DNA of 64,000 nucleotides from a bacterium. Its GTDB lineage: Bacteria > Pseudomonadota > Alphaproteobacteria > SP197. Every line of letters starts with the position of its first letter. The first letter of the stretch is position 1. The translations under genes were made by a program, and so were the position numbers. The stretch is from contig JAPPGE010000060.1 of NCBI GenBank assembly GCA_028821455.1, positions 62,001-126,000 of the forward strand, in the 5' to 3' direction. The notes under the pieces were generated by a model, which saw only the letters and a list, made by a program, of their open reading frames with translations, had not been told where the DNA came from and did not search any database. Shown in pieces: positions 57,358-64,000 of the stretch.

Positions 57358-58640
57358 CGGTCTGCGACACGGTGATCGTCGGCGCTGGCCTGGCAGGCCT
57401 CGTGGCCGCCCGCCGGCTGATGGAAGGCAGGCAGTCCTTGGTGGTTCTGGAGGCCCGCGAGCGGACCGGGGGACGTGTCTTCGGCATGGAACGCGGCGGC
57501 CGCGCGATCCAGCTCGGCGGCCGCTGGACGGGACCGGGACAGGACCGAATCAAGGCGCTGGCCCGGGAACTCGGGATCGGGGTGCGGGTGTCCACGACCT
57601 TCCGCGGGGAGGACGTGCTGGACGACGGTCTCCAGGTGGCCGTCCGCCGCATCGACGGCCTCGCTGACGGCGTGCCGCTGGAGGCGCCGTGGCGTGCCGC
57701 GGAGGCCGCCTCCTGGGACCGCGAAACCCTGGCGACCTGGCTCGACCGAGAGGTGGGAGGGAGTGCGGCCAGAACCCTTGCCGGACTCCTGATCGGCTTC
57801 CTCCCCGATCCTGCGGAGTGCTCCCTGCTGCATGCCTTCACCTACCTGAAATCGAACGGCGGGCTGGCCTCAATCATGGGTCTCGACGGTCCGGCCCACG
57901 ACAGCGAACTCTTCGCGGGCGGCGCCCATGCCCTCACGGATCGCCTCGGCCGTGACCTCGGGGAGCACGTCCGCCTGAACTCGCCGGTCCATCGCCTGTG
58001 CCAGGACGCCAGCGGGGTGACGGCCCAATCGGCGAGCGGAGAGGTGAGAGCCCGCCACGCCGTCGTCGCCCTGCCGCCGGTGCTCGCCGGGCGGCTCGCC
58101 TATGATCCTCCCATGCCCGCGCAGCGGGACTACCTGACGCAGCGCATGCCTATACGGGGCAAGGTGGCGTTCGCGGCGCTCTATGCAAGGCCCTTCTGGC
58201 GCGAGGCGAGGGGCACGAGAGCCGCCTCGTCGGAAAACGTCGTCGCCTGGGACGAGGGAGACGAGGGGGATCTTGCCTGCATTGGTGGTCTCTCCTCCAT
58301 CGTCCGGTCCCGCGAGATTGCCGCCCTGCCGGCTGCGGAGCGCCGTGCCGCGGTTCTCGCCGACCTTGCCGCCCTGCTGGGGCCGCTCGCCCGGGAGGTC
58401 GTCTGCTTCCACGCCATCGACTGGGCGGCGGAGCCATGGAGCAGGGGATGCAACAGTTTCCTTGCCACCGGTTGCTGGACCGCCTACGGCCCGGCTCTGC
58501 GCCCGGCCATTGGCCGGATCCACTGGGCGGGAGCGGAGTACGCGGAACGCTTCATCGGCCAGATGGAGGGCGCAGTCAGCACGGCCGAGGGTGCGGCGAA
58601 GAGAATTCTCGACGAAAGTGGAGCGACGGCCGAAGGGTGA
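57354..58640 (+). CDS. Flavin-containing monoamine oxidase-family protein
   Basis: CDTVIVGAGLAGLVAARRLMEGRQSLVVLEARERTGGRVF; C-terminal IHWAGAEYAERFIGQMEGAVSTAEGAAKRIL; overlaps upstream stop. Confidence 0.9.
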   Translation: MTVCDTVIVGAGLAGLVAARRLMEGRQSLVVLEARERTGGRVFGMERGGRAIQLGGRWTGPGQDRIKALARELGIGVRVSTTFRGEDVLDDGLQVAVRRIDGLADGVPLEAPWRAAEAASWDRETLATWLDREVGGSAARTLAGLLIGFLPDPAECSLLHAFTYLKSNGGLASIMGLDGPAHDSELFAGGAHALTDRLGRDLGEHVRLNSPVHRLCQDASGVTAQSASGEVRARHAVVALPPVLAGRLAYDPPMPAQRDYLTQRMPIRGKVAFAALYARPFWREARGTRAASSENVVAWDEGDEGDLACIGGLSSIVRSREIAALPAAERRAAVLADLAALLGPLAREVVCFHAIDWAAEPWSRGCNSFLATGCWTAYGPALRPAIGRIHWAGAEYAERFIGQMEGAVSTAEGAAKRILDESGATAEG

Positions 58641-58930
58641 GGATGTTGGTGCACTCGAGAAAGCCCCCGGCTTCGAACAGGGCCCGTTTCTCCAAGGGAT
58701 TGAAGCGGCTGGCCATGAAGAGCGCCGTCACCAGCGTTTCGTCGTTCGCCTTGCCGATCGCATCCCAATCCGCCTCGATCTGCTTCTTGTGTAAAGAACT
58801 GCTCGACGTGGGCGATGAGGGTGGTGCGTTCGATCAGGCCGGTGACGGAAACGGGCTTCATGTCGTCGGCGAAGTCCGAGTAGTCGGCTTCGATCATGCG
58901 ACGGTCCGGCCGCGCGAGAACTACATGGTC
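58640..58930 (-). pseudogene. Frameshifted 3' remnant of a LON-substrate-binding-domain protein gene (repeat copy D at its 3' end)
   Basis: Two frames: ADYSDFADDMKPVSVTGLIERTTLIAHVEQFFTQ and QIEADWDAIGKANDETLVTALFMASRFNPLEKRALFEAGGFLECTNILT, typical C-terminal half of bacterial LON-domain proteins. Confidence 0.75.
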
Positions 58931-59219
58931 TTGGTGTCCAACCACTGTTCCCATTGCCGGCCATCATCGCGGGTGGCTCGTACTCAGATGTCCCGGGCCT
59001 CTCCCGACATCGGGTCGCTTGCGAGGTCAGCCTCCAACATCAACTCGTCCCCGAATTCACGCTGATGCTCCGCGCGGGGTGGCACCATCTCTGCCTCACA
59101 TCGGGTGTGTTGGGGCGGGTGAATGTTGCGAAGCGCTTGAGCACGGTTCGGCCATTCGGACGGCGCGGCCCTTCCGGAGAGCGGTCAGTCCCGAAGCGAG
59201 CGCAACGTGGCCGGCCGGA

Positions 59220-60269
59220 TCACCCCCCGGTTTCGAGGACACGCTCAATCCGGCCCAGATGAGCCTGCTTGACGGGCCCTTCCAGAAACGAGCCCTCGAT
59301 TGAGTTGCGGACCAAGGCGACCAAGTCATGCCGTCCGAGTTCCAGGGCCTCGGCGACAGCCACGTAGTTGTCCAGCAGATACCCGCCGAAATAGGACGGG
59401 TCGTCGGAGTTGACGGTAACCTTGAGTCCTGCGTCGAGCATGCGCTTCAGCGGGTGATGCCTCATGTCCGTGACACCGCACAGGCGGAGATTGGAGAGCG
59501 GACAGACCGTCAGCGTAATGCCCCGTTCCGCCAGACGCCGGACCAGCGCCGGATCCTCGAGTGCCCGGTTGCCGTGATCAATGCGATCGACTCCCAGCAC
59601 ATCCAACGTGTCGGCAACATAGACAGCCGGACCTTCCTCCCCGGCGTGAGCAACGAGCTTGAGCCCGGCTTCCCGGGCCGCGGCAAACAGGCGCAAGAAC
59701 TTGCCGGGCGGATTGCCCTTCTCGGTCGAATCGAGGCCGAGCCCAGCGATTCGCCCGTCTGCGATCCAGGGTTCGGCCTGACGGAATGTGGCGAAGCCGT
59801 CGTCCTCGGGCAGGTGGCGCAGAATACAGAGGATCAACAGCGAGGTGATTCCGAGTTGCTCGCGACCGTCGGCGAGCGCGGCCAGGATGCCGTCCGTAAC
59901 AGCCGCAATGGGGACGCCGCGCGCGGTATGCCCCTGCGGGTCGTAGAACACTTCGACGTGAACGGCGCCATCGGCAGCGGCGCGCTTCAGGTAGGCCATG
60001 GTGAGGTCGTAGAAATCCTCCTCCCCACACAACACGTTCATGCCCTGGTAATAGATGTCGAGGAAACTCCGGAGTTCCGTGAAGCGGTAGGCGGCCCGTA
60101 TTTCCTCCACCGAACGGAACGGGATGTCGACCCTGTTTTTTCGAGCAAGATGCATGAGCATCTCGGGCTCGAGCGAGCCCTCCAAGTGCAGGTGGAGTTC
60201 GGTCTTGGGTAGGTCGCGAAGGAATGCTCTCACGTTCTTGGTCGATCTTCTTTCGGCTGTTTCGTTCAT
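59220..60269 (-). CDS. Adenosine/adenine deaminase-family protein
   Basis: LPKTELHLHLEGSLEPEML, LVAHAGEEGPAVYV, RIDHGNRALED, TVCPLSNLRL, LKVTVNSDDPSYFGGYL. Confidence 0.93.
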   Translation of the reverse strand: MNETAERRSTKNVRAFLRDLPKTELHLHLEGSLEPEMLMHLARKNRVDIPFRSVEEIRAAYRFTELRSFLDIYYQGMNVLCGEEDFYDLTMAYLKRAAADGAVHVEVFYDPQGHTARGVPIAAVTDGILAALADGREQLGITSLLILCILRHLPEDDGFATFRQAEPWIADGRIAGLGLDSTEKGNPPGKFLRLFAAAREAGLKLVAHAGEEGPAVYVADTLDVLGVDRIDHGNRALEDPALVRRLAERGITLTVCPLSNLRLCGVTDMRHHPLKRMLDAGLKVTVNSDDPSYFGGYLLDNYVAVAEALELGRHDLVALVRNSIEGSFLEGPVKQAHLGRIERVLETGG

Positions 60270-60342
60270 CTGAGCCCCCCATCAGACAGGTGCTGCCTGG
60301 CTCCGGTTCGGCGGCCCATTCCAACTCCCGTTCCGGACCACT

Positions 60343-60460
60343 TCAATGGGGCGGGGCGAACGGCTCCGGATCGAGAATTCGCCGCACGCCATTCCCGGTG
60401 ATCTTGGCCACGTTGTTGCCATGGCCGCCGTGACACAGGCGGTTGCACCATGGCCAATCC
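60343..60460 (-). pseudogene. C-terminal relic of a third DMFase-large-subunit-like gene
   Basis: WCNRLCHGGHGNNVAKITGNGVRRILDPEPFAPPH-stop vs WCGSLCHNDYRNNVSRLTANVLQRFLDPAPFEMP (copy 2) and NGYDNPVARLLGNVLDRFRDPEPFVIP (copy 1). Confidence 0.72.
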
Positions 60461-60597
60461 CAACTGGACTGGTCCAATTCGAAATCTAGTGAATTGACGA
60501 ACTCTCCACAAATCTGGTCGTTCGGAGGCGAAGAGCGGAGCCGTCCGGTCTGATTGGCATGAAGATCGTCTCCGGGGCTGGCGGGCGGTATCCCAAA

Positions 60598-60706
60598 TTG
60601 CCATGATTCGATGAGGAGCTGGGCCTCTTTCAAGCCTTGGAAGACCTCCCCGTTGAGGAGTTCGTCTCGAAACTGCGTGTTGAAGCTCTTGATGTATTCG
60701 TCTTTT
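60598..60706 (-). mobile_element. Fragment of an IS3-family (orfB/DDE) transposase
   Basis: DEYIKSFNTQFRDELLNGEVFQGLKEAQLLIESW, matching the conserved ESFN...RDELLN...EAR..IE.W block of IS3 transposases. Confidence 0.7.
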
Positions 60707-61213
60707 GACTACATGGACACGCTGGCAACCCGATGGCGCGAATGAGTGCCGGACGCCGCAATTCGCTGGCATCTGACGCCTATGCGGCTACATGCGGGTT
60801 CAAGGCCCGAGATTCGGCTTCATCGATGTCTGCTTCGGCTCCTGCACCTTCTCCGATTGGGCTCGCGGGCTTGTCCGACGCCTCGCCCCGGGTCCCTGCG
60901 AGCTGTTCCTGTCCGTGCTCGCATCCAGTCTCGTCGCCATGCGCTTTCTCTTCAGCGGGCACCTGCTTCGTTGCGGAGACCCGCCAATCGGTCGCGGCCT
61001 CCGGCGTCGTGCAAAGTATCGTCGGTACACACGTTCGCACAGTGCGGCTCGGCTGAATTCGACACACGAGATCTCTGGAGGTCTCGAACAAGCCCTCAAC
61101 CAGCCATCGGCGTCTGGCCGAACGTTTGACGACAGACCGCAGTCAGCGTCAAGACTGTCTCCCGAGCGTGTCTGGCCTTTCGTTCACCGTGGCCCGTCAC
61201 TGGGAGCGTCATG

Positions 61214-61330
61214 TCACTGCCGAACGGGACTGTCGTCGCCTTCCCGGCTGCCGGTCTCGAGCAGGGTTGTGAGGATGCTGGCGCGCTCGAGAAAATTCCG
61301 GGCTTCGAGCAGAGCCTATTTCTCCTGACG
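61214..61330 (-). repeat. Dispersed repeat copy B: LON-domain-like 3'-end fragment with internal amber
   Basis: Reverse-strand QEK(stop)ALLEARNFLERASILTTLLETGSREGDDSPVRQ-stop; overlaps homology with copies A and D. Confidence 0.7.
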
Positions 61331-61456
61331 TGCACCCCGCGAGCCAAGCAGGCTTTGAATGAGCCTCGCAGGGTGCGCGGCTTACCGTGTTCCCAGGCAT
61401 CCATCGGTAAAGAACCCTGTTCGGACTGACACAGAATGAACGGGGTGGCCAACCCT

Positions 61457-61492
61457 GTAACCGGCAACAAATTGGATTGTGTTACCGGTTAC
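61457..61492. promoter_or_regulatory. Inverted repeat GTAACCGG-N20-CCGGTTAC upstream of a small basic ORF; also direct repeat CCGGCAACAA at 61461 and 61509
   Basis: Exact 8+8 bp palindrome ~45 bp 5' of the ORF at 61536. Confidence 0.45.
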
Positions 61493-61535
61493 GTCTATGA
61501 TAATGTGTCCGGCAACAAGCGACAGGGACACCGCA

Positions 61536-61886
61536 ATGGCATCTGCGAATGCAACTGTGAATGAACGGGTCTATCGGTCCCGCGAGCGTCGTCGACGGGC
61601 CGGCTTGAAGCGCGTGGAGGTTTATGTTCCCGCCAGTCAGGTCGACAAATTGAAGGCCTATGCTGCCCAGTTGCGCGAAGGTTCGGAGTCGGAGGCCGTG
61701 AAGAAAGCGCGAATGCTGATCGCGAAGGCGTACAAGAAGTACCGTGCAAAATGCCTCGACAACATTGACATCGAGGCCGAAAGGGCCGGGCTCGCCGATG
61801 CCGCCGTTATCGGGACCGCGCTCATGCACCGGGGAAACTCGGAAGCCTATAGCCTGGGGCGTAGGCTCGTCAGGTTGGCACGGTAA
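61536..61886 (+). CDS. Small basic protein, antitoxin-like (ribbon-helix-helix-like N-terminus)
   Basis: NERVYRSRERRRRAGLKRVEVYVPASQVDKLKAYAAQLREGSESEAVKKARMLIAKAYKKYR. Confidence 0.55.
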   Translation: MASANATVNERVYRSRERRRRAGLKRVEVYVPASQVDKLKAYAAQLREGSESEAVKKARMLIAKAYKKYRAKCLDNIDIEAERAGLADAAVIGTALMHRGNSEAYSLGRRLVRLAR

Positions 61887-62009
61887 TGCCCCTCGCCGCG
61901 ATTCAGTGCAGTCCGTTGCCAGGGTCCGTCGCCCGACGTCAGCCGAAGGAGACGCAGTGCGCACCGACCCCGGGCCGTGGCCCACATGCCGGGCGGGGCC
62001 AATGGGAGT

Positions 62010-62858
62010 TCATCCGGTGTCCACCTCGATCAGCAGTCGGCAATGGTCGCTCGGTCCCCATTCGTCGATTCCGTTGAGCGCACGGACCTTGACCCCCTTG
62101 TGAAAACCACGTGACGCGAAAGCGTAGTCGAGTTGTCGGTTGGCCTTCGCCGGGCATTTCTGTTGCCGGGTGTAGTATGTCGGGACGTTCTTCGTATCGT
62201 CGGGAACGCCCGGCTGAGGCGATGCCGATGGCCTGCCGTTCGGCGCCTGCGGCCCGAGAAGTTCCAGACCGAGCGCATCGAATCGGTCCCAGACAGTGCG
62301 CTCACGACTGAACCATGGTGTGCAGCTTGTCCTGGTGTAGCAGAGGTTCAGATCGCCCGCGGCGAGAATGCGGTGTCGGGATGGGTTTGTGTAGTCGATG
62401 AAGGTCGACAGGTCGGAGAGGATGCGGTGCGCCGAAACGTCGGCGTGAATCCCCGGGCGTTTTCCCGTGTACGGGTGTGCCCTCATCCACCGCGCGTACA
62501 TGGACACGGCCACGAACGCTTTCTCCGGCCGGCTCCTCGGCGTCACGCTCGCGGCGGCTATCGTCCCGATGCCGCTCGCGCCGATATCGCACTCGCCAAG
62601 GTCGCTGAACGGCGGAATCTGTCGGAACCACTTGACCTCGACCCGATCGGACAATTGCACAACCAGCGGCCAGCGGTCGAAGAAGTGCGGATCCCAGAAG
62701 ATGTCGTTCTCGTAGTGGAACGAATGCTCTGAATCTTCGGGTGGGTTCCCGGCCTCTTGCAACAGCGCAACATCCGCCTCTCCCCGGCGCGCCATCTCTG
62801 CCAGCTCACGCCACGGCTCTGTATTCTTGGCGATGTTCCAGCTTACGATTCGGATCAT
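62010..62858 (-). CDS. Endonuclease/exonuclease/phosphatase-family protein
   Basis: MIRIVSWNIAKN, ADVALLQEAG, HRILAAGDLNLCYT, RQLDYAFASRG, WGPSDHCRLLIEV. Confidence 0.85.
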   Translation of the reverse strand: MIRIVSWNIAKNTEPWRELAEMARRGEADVALLQEAGNPPEDSEHSFHYENDIFWDPHFFDRWPLVVQLSDRVEVKWFRQIPPFSDLGECDIGASGIGTIAAASVTPRSRPEKAFVAVSMYARWMRAHPYTGKRPGIHADVSAHRILSDLSTFIDYTNPSRHRILAAGDLNLCYTRTSCTPWFSRERTVWDRFDALGLELLGPQAPNGRPSASPQPGVPDDTKNVPTYYTRQQKCPAKANRQLDYAFASRGFHKGVKVRALNGIDEWGPSDHCRLLIEVDTG

Positions 62859-62929
62859 TCAGAAATCTCCCGTTCCCATGAACGGAAGCATGGGGGCTCT
62901 TCTGGCGTCACGCAGTCGGCTCGCCGAAC

Positions 62930-62990
62930 GCCGGTTGCCGCTCTCGAGGAGGGTGGCGGGGATGCGGTTTGAACGTGTCGCCGAGCACAG
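62930..62990 (-). repeat. Dispersed repeat copy C (most diverged): ...TCGGCGACACGTTCAAACCGCATCCCCGCCACCCTCCTCGAG
   Basis: Same core as copy A (TCGGCGCCACGATCAAGCCGCATCCTCACCACCCTGCTCGAG) on the reverse strand. Confidence 0.6.
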
Positions 62991-63084
62991 ACAATTTTGA
63001 AAGTCGCCGATCGCATACATCGCGCGCTTGAATGCGATCGACGACAAGTTTACATTGGTGGCGTTCGACGACATCCGGAACATC

Positions 63085-63375
63085 ATGAAAATCCGAACCC
63101 CCCTGGACATCGGTCTGGCCATCCGCGACGGACGGCGCAAGCTGAAGTTGAGCCAGGCCGAGCTCGCCCGCAAGGTGGGAGTCGGACGACAGTGGATCGT
63201 CACCATTGAGCACGGCAAGTCCCGTGCCGAGCTTGGTCTGGTTCTCCGCACCCTGTCCGCCCTGGATCTCCCGTTGACGATCGGTCCCGACAATCGCCGA
63301 CTTCCATTGGATGAGGATCCCGATCCGGTCGACATCGACGCGGTCGTGAATGCCGCCAGGGACGGCCGGAAGTGA
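63085..63375 (+). CDS. hipB: HipB-type XRE-family antitoxin
   Basis: LDIGLAIRDGRRKLKLSQAELARKVGVGRQWIVTIEHGKSRAELGLVLRTLSALDLPLTI; overlaps hipA start. Confidence 0.87.
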   Translation: MKIRTPLDIGLAIRDGRRKLKLSQAELARKVGVGRQWIVTIEHGKSRAELGLVLRTLSALDLPLTIGPDNRRLPLDEDPDPVDIDAVVNAARDGRK

Positions 63376-64000
63376 CGGAGCCTCTTGTCGTCATTGCCGA
63401 TCGCCGGATCATGGGCGAGATCCGGCGTGACCGGCGCGGCCGCCTCACATTCGTCTACGATGATCTCTGGCGATCCATGGACACCGCCTATCCGCTTTCT
63501 CTCTCGATGCCGATTGTTGCCGCCGAACATGAGCACGCGAGGATCGAACCCTGGCTATGGGGGCTGCTTCCCGACAACCAGTTCGTTCTGGCCCGCTGGG
63601 GACAGCGGTTTCATGTATCGCCCCGCAATGTATTTGCCTTGCTCGGCGCGGTTGGCGAGGACTGCCCGGGCGCCATCCAACTGGTGCGACCGAACAGGGT
63701 TGACGATGTCATGCGGGGCGACGGTGAGCAGATCGACTGGTTGACCGAAGGCGATGTTGCCGAACGCCTGCGTATCCTGAGAAACGATCAGGCGGCGTGG
63801 CGCATGCCGCGCGACACCGGCCAGTTCAGCCTCGCCGGCGCCCAGCCGAAGACAGCGCTCATTTTCGACGGTGAGCGCTGGGGTGTGCCTTACGGTTCGG
63901 TGCCGACCACCCACATCCTGAAACCGCCTCTGGACGGACTCGACGGTCATACCGCAAATGAACACCTCTGCCTGGCGCTGGCCCGGGCGCTCGGATTGCC
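63372..64000 (+). CDS. hipA: HipA-family serine/threonine kinase toxin (3' end off window)
   Basis: GTG start overlapping hipB stop; LTFVYDDLWRSMDTAYPLSLSMPI, WLWGLLPDN, FALLGAVGEDCPGAIQLV, FSLAGAQPKTALIFDGERWGVPYGSVPTTHILKPPLDGLDGHTANEHLCLALARALGLP. Confidence 0.9.
   Translation, partial: MTEPLVVIADRRIMGEIRRDRRGRLTFVYDDLWRSMDTAYPLSLSMPIVAAEHEHARIEPWLWGLLPDNQFVLARWGQRFHVSPRNVFALLGAVGEDCPGAIQLVRPNRVDDVMRGDGEQIDWLTEGDVAERLRILRNDQAAWRMPRDTGQFSLAGAQPKTALIFDGERWGVPYGSVPTTHILKPPLDGLDGHTANEHLCLALARALGL

Noticed and set aside
60733-61130. Overlapping ORFs in both strands between the IS3 relic and repeat copy B
   Set aside because: No recognisable protein family in any frame; low-complexity Ala/Ser/Arg translations consistent with non-coding or decayed DNA.
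1-64000. CRISPR arrays, rRNA or tRNA genes
   Set aside because: No regularly spaced direct repeats, rRNA-like blocks or convincing tRNA cloverleaf seen by eye; tRNAscan-SE and a CRISPR finder would be needed to exclude small ones.

Overview
High-GC, probably alphaproteobacterial chromosome segment (taxon inferred from gene content and composition only). It is dominated by nutrient-uptake and nitrogen/methyl/amide catabolism gene clusters. I see three complete PotABCD-type (spermidine/putrescine-family) ABC transporter loci (0.9-4.8 kb, 24.2-30.4 kb, 38.8-43.9 kb) and one Ugp/Mal-type ABC transporter locus (48.0-53.8 kb). Interleaved with these are: two intact N,N-dimethylformamidase large-subunit-like genes plus the relic of a third; Xsc divergent from acetate kinase; agmatinase; a PuuB-like oxidase; a metal-ligand-depleted M24 protein; a Rieske oxygenase; two FAD-GcvT demethylase-like genes followed by a MttB-family methyltransferase; an MR/MLE enolase + SMP-30 + SDR cluster; a duplicated glycerol-1-phosphate-dehydrogenase-like + SelA-like PLP enzyme + Rid + ABC transporter operon; and a D-carbamoylase + amine oxidase pair. 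Three toxin-antitoxin modules (HicBA, Phd/VapC, HipBA) and several decayed gene fragments are scattered between the clusters. The 55-63 kb zone holds repeated 3'-end fragments that look like pieces of a LON-substrate-binding-domain gene. The best candidates for undescribed biology are (1) the DMFase-like enzyme embedded inside a PotABCD-type operon and (2) the two-dehydrogenase/SelA-like/Rid/ABC operon. No rRNA, tRNA or CRISPR array was recognised. All homology calls are from reading the translations; no search was run.
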